A DNA stretch of 64,000 bases from contig NC_065570.1 of NCBI RefSeq assembly GCF_937616625.2, forward strand, positions 51,575,665 to 51,639,664. Direction: 5' to 3'. This document shows, piece after piece, positions 1 through 12,241 of the stretch. The notes beneath the pieces were generated by a model that did no database searches, had not been told where the DNA came from, and saw only the letters and a list, made by a program, of their open reading frames with translations. This DNA is from Mercurialis annua (Eukaryota; Streptophyta; Magnoliopsida; Malpighiales; Euphorbiaceae). The position numbers and the translations under genes were made by a program. Each line of letters begins with the position of its first letter. Within the stretch, counting starts at the first letter, position 1.

Positions 1-1301
1 CTATTATTTTGAATTTTTGGTTGGTAAATTTTTGAATTTAGCTTAATCGACGACGTGTTCTATTAAATAGGTTTCAAACTCAATGTTGATGTGCTGAAAC
101 TGAAATATAAATTAAGGAGTTAATTTTATTTTAATTGTTTGATTCTTTATTATATGGTTTATTAATAATTTTATTTTTCTTAAATTGAATCAGATTATTT
201 TTGATACGATTAAAAGACGTATAAGATTTTGAATCATATTTTTTTTCCAAAAATTATCTACAATTTTCATGTCAATATTTTATTTTCCATATATTTTTAT
301 CATTTATTTCCATTTTAACATAATTTTAGTTTGCTTCGGTTGAATTGCACCGAATTGGCGCACTTCTAACAACATACATATTTTAGTTTTTATTTTTTTA
401 TTTAAATTTTATTTTTTCGAATCTTTTTATTTTTGATTTTAGTTGTCTTTTTTTAATTTTTTGGTTTTTTGATATAACACGAGTTTCGTTAATGAAGATC
501 GATCAACAAGATAGAGTTTTGAATAAAAACTAAATTTTATTGAAAAACTAAATTTTTGAAGTTAAAGATAAATTTGGATTCTATTGATCTATATAGTTGT
601 ATTTTTAAAAAAATTAGAATTGAGTTGGAAATTTTATTACGTACGAAAATAATGTTATGGGGTTATTGAAACTGATATTACAATAATTTGATGTGGAATA
701 CATATTGACTAATTAGTTGTATTGATGAAATAAAGAAGCTATTTTCAACTAAAATATATTAATAATAAAAAAATTAATTATCTCCTTTTAGTATTTATAT
801 ATAGCTAACTTGCTATTATAAAATACTTAATTAATGTTACATATTATTTATTCATTTTATTCAAATTTTAATGTGTTTGTTTTTTCGAATAGAAATATAA
901 ATTCTGATGCGAAGCGAAGCGAGGGTTTCGTACTAGTATAATATAATTTGGACAATAGTTTAGCCATGGCGGCGGTAATGAGAGCTCTGGGAGTCAAAAT
1001 CAATAACATTTTATAAAAAATAATCATTAAAAAATGATAAATTAGAGGAAGAATAAGAAGCACACATGAAGTGAGGAGGCTGTGGAAGGAGGAAACACAT
1101 AAAAATTAAAATTTGTTTTATTTTAATATGCAGAATAAAAAGAAGTGACCACTATTAAATTTCGGTAGGTTTGGAGAGAAAAAAAAAAGAAGCCATGTGG
1201 AGATAACTTTCTTCAAGTGAAAACATGTACATAGTTGAAATACAATATAAAAATTTAGGCTAAAATTAAAGCTCTTGAAAGTTTTGCATATGAATGAAAC
1301 T
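1..1301. other. AT-rich intergenic stretch without a recognised gene
   Basis: No coding region, RNA gene or bounded repeat was recognised. Small open frames at 857-1063 and 1118-1348 have low-complexity translations and no domain. A short less AT-rich patch near 905-1000 could be low-copy DNA. Confidence 0.5.
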
Positions 1302-1675
1302 GGGTAATTTTTACCAACCGTCCCTAAACTTTTATCTCTTTTCTCCAATCGCCTTAAATTTTAATTTGTATTCCAGTTGTCTCTGAACTTTAATTTCATA
1401 TCTCAAAGATCTCTAACGTCAATTTTATAATAACTCCGTCCAATTTATTTTTTTATTTCTCCAAATAAACCTCATCTCACCATTTTTAATTTGAACCACC
1501 TAAGTGTCTAGTCACGTTTTCAGGTCAATAAATTGGACAAAGTTATTATAAAAATGACATCAGAAACCTTTGGGATATGAAATTAAAGTTTAAGAACGAC
1601 TGGGGTATGAATTAAAGTTCAAAGACAGTTGAGGAAGAGAGACGAAAGTTTAGGGACATTTAATAAAAATCACCC
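1302..1675. mobile_element. Foldback MITE (probably Mutator-like)
   Basis: The ends are long imperfect inverted repeats: GGGTAATTTTTACC at the left, and AAAAATCACCC preceded by the complement of the left arm (TTTAGGGACATT) at the right. The arms continue inward for about 100 bp with the motif 'TCTCTGAACTTTAATTTCAT' and its complement. The flanking 9-mers AATGAAACT and AATAAAACC match at 7 of 9 positions, compatible with a decayed Mutator-type duplication. There is no coding capacity, so it would be non-autonomous. Confidence 0.65.
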
Positions 1676-1827
1676 AATAAAACCAGTAAAAAATTTCCCT
1701 CTCAACTATCTTCTTTTCCTTTTACAAACCTTAATAGTCTCTTCTAGGGAAAGTTGATTTTTAACTAATTTTTAGTTAAAAATCACCTCCTCACACTCAA
1801 ATTTTCTTATAAATCCTATAAAATAAA

Positions 1828-2328
1828 GGCTAATACATTAAAAACTCCCGACATTTTAAGCCCTTCTCAATTCTACTCAAACGTTGAAAATTGATCAATT
1901 TTACCCTATTTTGCAATTTCTCGTTTCAATTGTACCCTAATTTTTAAATTTTTCACAATTTTTTTATTTAAATGATGAAATCATTTAATTTACTAAATTT
2001 AAAAATAAAATAAAATTTATTTCCATTAAAAAAAATACAAATAAGTCTTTTATTTTTAAAAACTAATTAAAAACTATAATCAAATTAAAACTAATTTAAA
2101 TTATTAATTAATTTAACTAAATCTAAATAAATTTTCAACATATACAATTAATATATGTTAGACATGGAGAACGTTTTTTAATTTTTTCCAAACCAAAAAA
2201 AGTCAATTTAATATTTCAGGGTACAATTGAAAACAAAAATGCGAAATAGGGTAAAATTGACCAGTTTTCAACGTCATGATAGGATTAAAAAGGGACTAAA
2301 AGGTCGGGGAATTTTGAGACATTAGGCC
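1828..2328. mobile_element. Foldback MITE
   Basis: The left end GGCTAATACATTAAAAACTC is mirrored at the right by the complement, ending ATTAGGCC. The arms hold 'ATTTTACCCTATTTTGCA' and its inverted counterpart. The flanks are TAAAATAAA and GAAAATAAA, an 8/9 match suggesting a 9-bp Mutator-type duplication. The interior is AT-rich and non-coding. Confidence 0.65.
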
Positions 2329-3600
2329 GAAAATAAATGATTTTAGCATATAAGTAAGTTTATTGTTGTTTCTTTTATTTTGAGTTTATCTACTCTTCAT
2401 GAATTTATTATTTTTATGGAATATTTTCTTCTTTAAAAATGGAGTTTTTGCAAGAAATCGTCTACTTGAAAGGTTAACTAAAAATTTAGATTTTTTTTCA
2501 ACTTAGTTATTGTTCTTTAAATTTTAAATTTATGACTTTTTTTATTGCAATTATTTAGATTTGTAATTTATTATTATCTTTCAACTATATATAATTTTTA
2601 GATCTAGTTATTTTGCCTTATGTATTTGGATGACATTTGATGGTTAATTTAGCCCTATTCGATGATTATATTTTTACAGCTTTCATCATCATTTCTGTAA
2701 TAGTTTATTCAATATGTTAAAAAACCGTTCATGTAATTTTCGATATAATTAAGCGAGTTAGCGTTTGACCAAAAAAACAGTCAAAAAAGTTTCTTATTTT
2801 CAAGTGATCATTAGGCAAGGTGACTTGGCAGCCACATGGACAACAATCACCTGCAACTTTTCAAATTTCAAAAATTGCAAACTAAAAAATTAAAAAAATT
2901 GACAATTTTTTATGAGATAAACGAAAAAAAAGTATTTTTAATAATTAAATCAGTAAATAAACTATTGACAGAAGATACATATACATTTTCAGGCTTTTGA
3001 TGGATTATAGAAGAATATTCATACTCCTAAATTATAGTTTGGGGTGCAGCCCAATATATTTATAAAATTAGTTCAGATAAACCTTTATTTTAACATAAAA
3101 ACAAACATAACTAATTCAAAGAATTGATTTTTACTGATTTTCTAATTTCAAAGGAGAATTGCACAGAAACAAATTTTTTGGATATAAATATTATTTTATA
3201 AAAGTTTATTCCTAATCTAAATGGTATAAGAGTCGGACATCATTTTGTTAAGGTCGTGAATTCATTCCTCCTACAAGCATTTATCCCTAATTATAATTTT
3301 TTTGTATTAATATTTTTAAATAAATAAATAGATTTGAAACCCTTAGTTATTAATCACCTCCTCCTACATTATAATAAAAAAAAGAATATACAAAATTATC
3401 CCATATGAAAAAAATCAACACATGAATAATAGTTGTAGAGCTTTAATTCAAATTAAAAAAGTGAAAAGTTTAATTTTGTAAATCATAATTAAGATGAAAT
3501 GGAAGAGTTAATAATAATCCCACCTCTACAAGCTATTCTTGGGCAGTTGGCAACTTAGCATGTAAACCATACTAATATTCCCCTTTTCCTTGTTAATTAA
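2329..3600. other. Intergenic AT-rich DNA
   Basis: Non-coding by inspection. It contains a decayed SINE-like segment near 3205-3330 (listed separately) and otherwise simple A/T-rich sequence. It separates the MITE pair from the promoter of the Agenet-ENT gene. Confidence 0.5.
3205..3330 (+). mobile_element. Decayed tRNA-derived SINE, same family as 10896-11003 and 37975-38075
   Basis: The order of motifs follows the better-preserved copies: an A-box-like AAATGGTATAAGAG, then a GTTAAGGTCGTGAATTCATT segment at the B-box position, then CCTCCTACAAGC and an A/T-rich tail (CCCTAATTATAATTTTTT). The 5' GAGCTGTAACTC head is lost and no target-site duplication is visible. Confidence 0.45.
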
Positions 3601-3609
3601 TAATTCTTT

Positions 3610-4761
3610 TAATGTGAAATTATATAGAAAATAAAAATAAAAATTGGCCTTTTTCATAACTAATAACAAATATAATGCCATTATTCTCCATGATCAAATA
3701 ATCCACACCCAAAAATCACAACCACAACTAACATTAACAATCTTTGTGAATTGGAAGAGATAGAGAGAAAAGAATCAAAGTAAAAAAAACAAAGAAAAAA
3801 AGGTGACTGAAAATCTCTTTTTTTTTTAAAAATATTATTTTAATTTTAATTATCAACTACTAAATTTTATTTTTCTGCATTTGTTCTTGTTTTGATTGAA
3901 TTCACTATTGTTTCTGTTATTTCCTTGGATTTTTCATCTGGGTTTAGTTTGATCAGTGTATAATGCAGAAAAGTTTGATTTTTGTATTGAATTATTGTTC
4001 AGTTCATTTGTCTTTTTGTGCTTGACCTCTGTTTGGTTGCTGAGAAAACGGTAAGAAAAAGAAAAAGAAAACAATAGTAAAGGATGGGGATTTTTATCTG
4101 TATTTAATCTTTTTGTTTTTGCCTTTTAGAAAAGGTTTCTGTTATTAGCTGCTTTTTTGTGTATTTAAAATAGAAATAAAACTTCAACTTAGTGATATAC
4201 TAATTATAGGCCCTTTTGGATTTGTTTCTTTCGTTTCTGAATTATTGTTAATTTATGGATTTATAATTTTGTTTTCCTGCATTTTCTCAATAACCAAACA
4301 GAGCTTAGAGTCTATTCTGTGATTATTGCTGAATCAGTAGTGAATGGTATCTAATGACTGTCTTCTTCTTGTTTATATATTTTACATGGAAATAATGGTA
4401 AGGTGTTCTTTATGTCATTATGTTTATAGCTGTAATTGTTAAAAATTGAGTATTTTTGGCCTAGAAGACTATAGAAATGAGAAATCATGTAGTATTAGTA
4501 TCTTGGTTTATCTCTGAATATTTAGACATAGTTGGGTTCTTGCCTGATGATGATGTTTTGATTGACTTAATCTGTTTTGATTGATCACCTAAAGTCTTGT
4601 GGTTTTTGAATTATGTCAAATAGCTCTTTGGTTCCTGCAACTCTATTTCATTTATTTTTCGTATGGCTGTTTAGTTCTTAATATTTACAGCCATTCCTGT
4701 TGATTCTGCTAACTCTTGATCTAATTATCTCTTTTTACAGACTCGTGACATCATAGCAGCC
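3610..4761 (+). promoter_or_regulatory. Promoter and 5' leader of the Agenet-ENT gene, probably with a 5' UTR intron
   Basis: A TATA-like TATATAGAAA lies at 3621-3630, followed by A/C-rich and purine-rich leader-like sequence at 3700-3800. A T-rich tract ending in TTTTTACAG at 4740 is a good splice acceptor 21 bp before the ATG at 4762, so an intron within the 5' UTR is likely. Candidate donors are GGTGAC at about 3802 and GGTAAGA at 4050-4056; the sequence does not decide between them. No other recognised feature lies here. Confidence 0.5.
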
Positions 4762-6265
4762 ATGAGATTTAAGAAAGGGAGTAAAGTAGAAGTCTTGAGC
4801 AAAAACGGTGTCCCTTCATTCTTCTGGCGTTGTGCGGAGATTTTATGTGGCAATGGCCATACTTATACGGTCAGATTTGAAGGGCAGGCGGGCATCGTCA
4901 GTGAGACAGCAGTGGAGAAGATACGTAGGAAGGAAATTCGGCCTCGCCCTCCATCACCTGAAATTGTGGAGACTTGGGCTCCTGGAGATGTGGTAGAGGT
5001 GTTTGACGATTTCTCTTGGAAAATGGCTACCATTTTAAAGTTACTAAGCAAACAACGCTTCTTGGTCAGGATAGTGGGATCATCTCTTGAATTCAAAGTG
5101 AGCATATTTGGCATCCGGGCTAGACAGTATTGGCAAGATGAGAAATGGACCGTGATTGGAAAGGTACTTCCTGTTTAAATAACTTGGTTTTCCTTACAAT
5201 TTCTGCTGTTAGAAACTTTGAATACTTAAAGCTAAACTTTGACCTTAGATATGAACTGTTTAGTTGAAATTTTTGTGCTATGCTGAGTATCAATGTGTAG
5301 CAAAGCATGGATTTTATCTGTAAAGTGGTCAAGTTCTAATTTTGGATCTAAATTTTTAGTCTCTGTTTTTAATTTGGACTCACATTGGTCATATTCCTTT
5401 TATGTTGATTCTTATGACCTATTGTTTATTTGTTTTGCATTATGTCCAGGTTTCTGGCAGTTGTGAAGATGCAAAGCATGATGAAAAGTTAACTCTGAAG
5501 TGCAAGCGAAATGTTCAGAACAATGTTGAATTGAAAAAAATAAGAAAGGGTGTTCCCTTTCTTATGCGGAACAATGAGAAACTCCATGATTCCAACATTG
5601 CCTCTTGTAGAACTTTGAAGCGAGGACCTTATGACTTTAAACCAGTTGAAACATACGATGGTGCTGTCCAAAAGTATAGATCAGTTGAAAAAGAGGGCAG
5701 GCTCCATCGACTGATTGCAACAAATCAGTATTTATTTTCAGAAGATGTAGATGATGTTGCATTACCAAAGGAAAGGACGGGTGAAAAATTCATACATTCT
5801 TCTCTATACAGCCAAACTGATCTTACTGAAATGGATATGGAGAGAAGAAAACAAACTGGTGCTGTTGGATGTTCTTCTGCAATAGAATTAGAATCCAATG
5901 ACGAAGATAGTGTCACTAGCTCCATCGGCAGTTGTAGCATCACTAGGAACAATTACTTTAGAATACATCATCAAGCGGGTTTTATTGACGGTGATTGTAG
6001 TGATGCAGAATCTTTCTGTCACCGGGGATATGAGGAAGGAAATATTTTCATTCCCACAAAGGAGGAATTAGCCGCTGAAGTCCATAGATTAGAATTGCAT
6101 GCCTACCGATGCACTATGGAGGCATTATATGCATCAGGGCCTTTGAGTTGGGAGCAAGAAGCAATGGTGACGAATCTCCGTCTTTCCCTCCATATATCAA
6201 ATGATGAACATTTGGTGGAGGTCAGAAATTTAGTTTCTGCTGATAATAGTATTCCTTCTAGATGA
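4762..6265 (+). CDS. Agenet (plant Tudor-like) and ENT domain protein, 405 aa, two coding exons
   Basis: The coding exons are 4762-5163 and 5450-6265, joined in phase 0 by a 286-bp intron with donor AAG/GTACTT and acceptor GTCCAG/GTTT. The product is 405 residues. Two Agenet repeats are visible, about residues 3-58 (FKKGSKVEVLSKNG..., then FFWRCAEIL) and 71-131 (WAPGDVVEVFDD..., ending QYWQDEKW). A polar, acidic linker follows (ESNDEDSVTSS), and an ENT domain occupies about residues 338-398 (EVHRLELHAY, SGPLSWEQEA, TNLRLSLH). Agenet domains are Royal-family folds that read histone or other ligands; ENT was defined in EMSY and is found in plant chromatin proteins. The order Agenet first, ENT last matches the plant 'Tudor-like RNA-binding' group more than EMSY-like proteins, where ENT is N-terminal. 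A nuclear reader role is inferred from the domains. The ATG is the first in frame after a strong acceptor and opens directly into the Agenet repeat. Confidence 0.9.
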
Positions 6266-8783
6266 CAGGGATATTGATATTGGATTTTTATGTTGGTCAA
6301 TCCGTTTTGGTTAATTTGTAGCTGTAGATTATGATAAATATCTGCTCAGGCAGCTTCTCTCCTTGTAAGAAGCAGGACACAGTACCCACCTTTCATTTTT
6401 TTTCTTCTTTTTCATTTTTATTTATGACCTATAGTGGCAGAGTTTAAATGACTGTACTAGAATACTTGCAAAGTAATGAATATGTCGAAACTTGCCGTTC
6501 TCTGTCGCTTCTCCTTTCTTGTCTTTTCTTTTAAGTTAAAATTTGCAAATAATTGGGTGGATTATGAGATTGCAGCCTGTTTTTCTTTTTCTATTGTCTT
6601 CAAGCTCGTTATAATAGACACATGCAGATAGTTTGCTTATTTTGTTACTGTTTCATATTGTTGAAACTTGAAGACTTGAAGTTAGAGGCTAATTACTCCT
6701 ACAGACATGTAGATGATGTAGAAGTTTCTTTTTAAATGTAACTGTTTTCAGTTTCCCATTGAGTAATACCACTTGGCATTGCAGCAATATCATGAAATTC
6801 ATCTAAGAGTGGATTTTTTTTTTCAAAAGTTGAATGTAGATCAAACAGGTATAAACACTTAAGAGTGTCAGATTTAAGCAAGGGAACCCTGGACTGACAA
6901 TCTGTTAGGAAACAACGAACTTCTCCAGCGAAAGGTAGTGCTTTATGTGATTGGAAGGCTGGAAGCAAATGCGAGTTGTCAGAGATCATGTATCAGCAGG
7001 AACGGAGCAAGATCACATGTGCATCTTAAGGTATACTAGATTTTGAAACTTTTGGTGCCAGTAATTCTTCATCTGTTGATTATACTTGTATTTTTTGACT
7101 GAGTTATTATTTTCTGCTGATGTCAGAAGTACTGATATATGCTGTTAATAATGCTGTTGTTGGAATTCTTGCGCTGATAACCTATGTTATACGAAAACAT
7201 GTTAAGTCCTACATTTTAGTGTTTCGTTTCTACTTCCTGAAACGCATCCGAATTTTCAAAACTCTACACTTATAACATATTCTTGTAAAAAATAGTTCTG
7301 CCGTTTTCTGTTTCAGCATTTCCTATGTTTCAATATTTCTGTGCAACATAGCTGATAACTTATGAACATCTCTTAATGTATATCCTTGATTTTGATTTTG
7401 TCGGATGATGAAGTTAAATACCACTTATGACCTCGTATGGTATTTCTTGTGAGGTATAAGATGCTGTAGGATATGTTAAGTATGCTATGACCAAGGTAAT
7501 GAATGACAGAAGATATTGGTCAGCGTTTAACACGAATCGGACAGACTTTTATGAATTTAACTTATTTAAGGGTACATACAATACATGGTTGGTGTCAACT
7601 TTTATTTGTTTACATGCATTCAAGATCTTTTTTTTTTCTATTTTCTGGTCAGCTCCATCAGTTGTAAATCGAGGCAGCAGAATTCTAAGTAGCATAGTGT
7701 ATCAGCAGAAAAGTAGAGCTATATTATATTGTGGAGCACGCGGATGAAGAAAAAATGACCACTGCAGTTTATACGGATTGAAACTGTTGAAATTTGAACT
7801 AAGCGTGAATAAATGTACGTATCTAATAACTCAAAATTCTTAGTGTAGCATCAAATGGAATTTTTGCTGGTGTTAATTATGAGAATCTATGGTCATAATG
7901 CATATTCTTGTATGCTGTGTGTCAATTACTAGTTGATTGTAAAATGGTAAACCGGGGCCAGTAAATTTGTGTCTGCAGCAGATTTTCTACTCTTAACAGC
8001 CCTTTTGCTGTCTTGAAGATCAAGTGCAATTCTTTGGTATCACAAATGATGTCTTACTTTTTAACATTTTAATGTGACACTACCAAAAAAATGTTAATTT
8101 TATTTGTTGAAGCAATCATGGAATTGCTGTTTATGGTCTATCTGTTAGATAATATGAAACTTAAAACAAAGGCATGCTGTCTTAATGTTGAGGGTGTTGG
8201 GGCTCTAGTTTAGTATTATTACAGTTAATTTGGTCACTTTTAATTTGGTTACTCAAAACAAGCATATCCATTGCAGAATCCCCCTATTTCTATTTTTTTC
8301 ATCCTAAAATTGTTAACTTGATAAATACAAATTAATATTTTTACATATAATAAATTCTTTAGGTTTTTATTAGTTTCATCGGCAAAGTTTTTTTATGTTT
8401 CTAAAATTTTAAATATCATACTTAAAATTTATTAGTTTACATTTTTCAATGCATTTTTTTTTAAGAATACTACACTTTATATAATATTTTATAAAAAATG
8501 ATATGATTAAGCTTTATTCAAAGTTACAATAAATAGCAATAAAAATCATAATTATTATAACATTCTATCTAAATTAAGAATTTGTTAGAATTCCTCAAAA
8601 AAAAAAGTTTGTTAGAATAATTAACATCGTCATACTATTTTCCGCTAGAGTATTGTAAATTGATTCTGCTGTTAATGAAATTAAAAGTTATATAGTCACA
8701 AAATTAAAATATCAATTCAATTTTGATTATAGAATATATACATGTAATACCATTTCTAAAAAAAATCAAATTAAATAATAAAT
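6266..8783. other. 3' UTR and downstream intergenic region of the Agenet-ENT gene
   Basis: The stop TGA ends at 6265. A possible near-upstream signal AATGAA lies near 6476. Base composition stays mixed (less AT-rich than most intergenic DNA here) to about 7800, with potential splice-like sites near 7030 and 7650, so alternative 3' UTR exons or a low-copy non-coding transcript are possible. The open frames at 6732-6989 (-) and 7487-7747 (+) have no recognisable domain and are not called genes. An orphan Stowaway-type end (ACTCCCTCCTTCCC) starts near 8786 without a visible partner. Confidence 0.45.
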
Positions 8784-8913
8784 ACTCCCTCCTTCCCAAA
8801 ATAATAGGTTATTGCATAAAGATGTTAATTAAAAAAAATGGTTAAGTTAATTAAATTTGTTATTTTGACTAGTTTTTTGCTTTTATCTTATTATAATTTT
8901 TTTTAAAATATAA

Positions 8914-9149
8914 TACTTCTCCCATCCCATTTAAGAAGGGACAAATGATTTTTACACATAGATTAACAAAGCATTAATTACTATAGTTTTTTTTATCCCT
9001 TTATATATAACTAATAGTCATTAACTATAGAACAAAAAATGGATAAAAGAGATAAAATTATATAAATTGACAGAAAACACGATATGACTTTGTTAAGTGG
9101 GACATGTAAAAGTGTGATATGTCCCTTCTTAAACGAGACCGAGGAAATA
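8914..9149. mobile_element. Stowaway-like MITE
   Basis: The inverted ends are TACTTCTCCCATCCCATTTA and the complement ending GAGACCGAGGAAATA; both continue into TTAAGAAGGGAC and its complement. TA lies at both boundaries, the usual Tc1/mariner-type target. About 236 bp, no coding capacity. The element at 55038-55304 belongs to the same family: it shares the TTAAGAAGGGACA arm and the internal CATATCGTG/CACGATATG segment. Confidence 0.75.
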
Positions 9150-9210
9150 ATATATTAATTTCCAATTTTTTATTGGTGCATTTTGCATTGTCAATAAAAA
9201 TGACATTTAT

Positions 9211-9348
9211 ACAGCCACTTAAAATTTGGGGCTAGAATTTTACCTCCTGCAAGTGACTTACCCGACTCGAGTGGTGATTAGTCTGAATGTGGAAGGTTTA
9301 AAGGTGCCGACCTATTCAGACATCTCGTGTACTATGTACCAAAATAAA
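9211..9348 (+). mobile_element. SINE (5'-truncated or short) with a perfect 18-bp target-site duplication
   Basis: The identical 18-mer AATAAAAATGACATTTAT lies at 9193-9210 and 9349-9366. Between them is a 138-bp body with unusually mixed composition (ACCCGACTCGAGTGGTGAT, GGAAGGTTTAAAGGTGCCGA) ending in an A-rich tail, CCAAAATAAA. A long perfect duplication and an A-rich 3' end are hallmarks of LINE-mediated retroposition. I infer a plant SINE body; an intact tRNA-like head is not visible. It is relatively young, judged by the undecayed duplication. Confidence 0.7.
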
Positions 9349-9413
9349 AATAAAAATGACATTTATTTTGTGTTGGAATATGAATCAATTAATTCATTTA
9401 AAATAATTATATA

Positions 9414-9730
9414 TATTTATTAGAAATTTAAGTAGCAATTTGCCCCCTCAACTTGTAAGCAATGAATAATTAACATATAAATTAATTTTGTGGGCAAATC
9501 AGTCATGAATTTGCTGATTATGTACAATATTAGCCTATTTTGGCAATTTGCCCCCTCAACTTGTAAGTTAATTGTCTGTCAATTGGCAATTTGCCCCATC
9601 AACTTGCAAGCTAATTTGCAAAAATGGAGCTAATTACCAATATCAACAAGTTCATATATAATTGATTTGCCAACAAAATTAATTTATGTGTTTACTTACA
9701 AGTTGAGAGGGAAATTGCTACTTAATAAAT
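9414..9730. mobile_element. Foldback MITE with internal arm repeats
   Basis: The left arm AAGTAGCAATTTGCCCCCTC, continuing AACTTGTAAG, is mirrored by CTTACAAGTTGAGAGGGAAA, continuing TTGCTACTTAATAAAT. The motif GGCAATTTGCCCC plus CAACTTG occurs twice more inside (about 9541-9565 and 9583-9610), so the left arm is partly triplicated. Non-coding. Confidence 0.65.
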
Positions 9731-9899
9731 ATGGGGAAAGGCGAATCGAATTTGACATTTTCATGTCGACTTGCAATGTTTTTGTCATTAGACCATGTAT
9801 ATGAGAAAGTTTCAAAATTTATTTTATTTGTGCAATTTAAAAGTTAATTCACACCTAAAAATAAAAATTATTATGTTTAATTAATTAAAATAGTTAGAT

Positions 9900-10480
9900 A
9901 TTGATAACAACCTTGATAGAACAGTTGCAAATGAGCTAAGAACTAAAGCTCAGACCCAAACACAAAAGCTACAATCCAACAACTATAAGCAAACTACCAT
10001 CGAGCACATTATTGTGACCGAGCATGCTACCACCAAGCACACTGCTTCGATCGAGCATGTTATTACCGAGGAAACTACTTCGACTGAGCATAGCAAATAG
10101 TGACTTAAGATAAGAAATATTCTCTGACACCCTATACTTCTGATAAGGGCACTCTGACACCGTGCCGGCGTATCTCAGTGCATGCCAAAAGTACGGAAGT
10201 ATCAGTCTTGTCTGCTACCAACCCTTACCATTTCAATACCCTATAAATACTCACAACAAAGATAAGTATAAGGTTAATATTTTTTTTTCTCACTGTATAA
10301 CTCTTATTCTTTTACTTCTTATTTCTTTCTATCACTCAAACCTACTAGATCGTCGGAGTAGTACCCCGAAATTCTCTTCTAACGCCCTTCTAACAATTGT
10401 TCTTTATGTCTCAGATGAGTATTGAGGATTGGACTTACCAGAGATCCGCCCTGATAATTTACAAGTTACCAGGTATAAAT
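9900..10480 (+). mobile_element. Probable solo LTR of a Ty3/Gypsy-type retrotransposon
   Basis: A typical LTR promoter arrangement is visible: CCCTATAAATACTC (TATA box) at about 10239-10252, a T/C-rich segment, and then ACTAGATCGTCGGAGTAGTA with CCCCG, the kind of R/U5 sequence common in plant Gypsy LTRs. Upstream (about 9995-10095) are degenerate repeats built on CGAGCATG. No internal domain or partner LTR was found nearby and the exact ends are uncertain. Confidence 0.4.
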
Positions 10481-10895
10481 TAATTGATTTGACGCATGAA
10501 ATTAAAAATTGGAATGACCCTATGCTCATACTGAAAGCCTCAAAATCACGCGACTCGGTTTACAAACATTACTACTATCTCCTCTAAGAATCTAAAATCA
10601 AAAAAAGTAGCTGAAGAAAGGTAACTTAATCTTAATAAACAGCCAGATTGAGCAAGTCACGTAAATTTTGGCAATTCTCATTTTGTTTTTTCTGTTTCTA
10701 AATTTCCTCTCTTAAAGGATACTTGACGTACCCGCAATGTGTTTACAACCCCATCCTATAAATTAATAGAGCACTGTAGCATGCAAACTTAATTATTTAT
10801 TTTATTTCCAATTTTTGCACAAGTTAGAGAATGTAATCAAATTACGTTATAGTTAAATCACTTTTACTAAACTATAATTTTTTTATTATAATGAC

Positions 10896-11003
10896 AATTT
10901 TTTTTTATAATTGCGGAGGAGGGAGCGCTTGTGGGAGAAATGAACCCACAACCTTGACAGTTTGTTGTCCAGCGTTTATACCATTTGAGTTACAGCTCGT
11001 TGG
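10896..11003 (-). mobile_element. tRNA-derived SINE with 10-bp target-site duplication
   Basis: Read on the minus strand it has the head GAGCTGTAACTCAAATGGTA (A-box-like), GTGGGTTCATTTCTCCCAC at the B-box position, CGCTCCCTCCTCCGC and an A-rich 3' tail. TTATAATGAC lies on both sides (10886-10895 and 11004-11013). It aligns in motif order with 37975-38075 (+) and the decayed copy at 3205-3330, defining one local family about 100 bp long. Confidence 0.75.
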
Positions 11004-11935
11004 TTATAATGACGAAATTCAATGTGTTTTAAAAATTAAACCGATAATAGAATATGTGTGGCCATTGGTTTAGAGTTTTGAATCACTCATTTCAGTTAGA
11101 TTAAAAAATTACAATAGATATGCATGTATTATTTTTTTAAATGAATCTATATATTTTAATATAAGAAAATATATAAAATTTTATTTACAAAACAGATTGA
11201 ACAATTAGTAAATAAATCACTCTAACTAGTAAATAAAACTCATATAGTTTTTACAGTTTAACTCGGTTGTTGCAAATTTTTTTGTTTAAAGTGATTCAAA
11301 CATATTTTTAGTTAAATAAAAGAAAATTGAAACTGACACTCTGCGGTCGACTAATAGAACCGGCTGGTCCTGTTCAATTCTCAAAAGACTGCTCGTTATA
11401 AAACAATTATAATTACTGAATACCTCACATAGACGGATTCTATTTAATGAAAACAAAAATTGGTAGCGTTAGTTGCTCGTCATGATTGTAAATAAAGCAA
11501 ATACGTATACAATTATGTAGACACTTCAGGTAGGTTGAATAGTATATTTAGGGCAAAATAGGATCCTGGAAGTAAGACAAATGTAGTAGAAAAATACGTA
11601 AGACAAATGAAGCAACTTACATGGCTTGTCGTGTGAAACTTCTGTGTGAATGTAGATGTAAATCACAAGTAAAACCCTAGCTAGCTATCGCACACAATTT
11701 ATTAAGTTCCACCCCAGCAATTTATTAGTGTTCTTTACATCCAAGCAATCGTATGTACCGTGTTCAATTCTTCCTAGTAATCACACATTTTCTTTGAAAC
11801 TTAACCTTTCAACTTCACGTGCGCAAATTTGTGTATACCATGCCATGAAGTCTGAGATTTCACCAATTTTAGGTAAAATATTATTAATATATTCAAATAA
11901 AATAAAATTGATAAATAAACCCATAATAAAAAAAA

Positions 11936-12241
11936 GGGTAATATTATAAAAATGCATAAACTATACATGTTTTCTCAATTTAATCACGAACTTTAAAACG
12001 TCTCAATTGTATGTATGAACTTTCATTTTTTTTCTCAATTCGATACATGGGGTCATAATATGATGATGTGGCTGTCAAAAATGATGTCCACCTCAACAAA
12101 ATTACACCAATAAATGAGTGACACGTCGACATATGCATCAAATTGAGAAAAAAATGAAAGTTGATGTATACAATTGAGACGTTTTAAAGTTCATGATATT
12201 GAGAAAACATGTATAGTTCATGAATTTATTTAACATTACCC
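11936..12241. mobile_element. Foldback MITE (Mutator-like type)
   Basis: Ends GGGTAATATTATAAA and the complement ending AACATTACCC. The arms carry 'ATACATGTTTTCTCAATTTA' on the left and the mirrored TTGAGAAAACATGTAT on the right. A run TAAAAAAAA flanks both sides, a possible 9-bp duplication, but low complexity weakens this. The sequence resembles the MITE at 26644-26939. Confidence 0.65.

Noticed and set aside
7487..7747. 86-codon plus-strand frame
   Set aside because: No domain, no start context or partner exon; likely chance in 3' flanking DNA.
8786..9149. One Stowaway MITE from 8786 to 9149
   Set aside because: The left end at 8786 does not pair with the right end; the end at 8914 does. 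The 8786 end is treated as an orphan.
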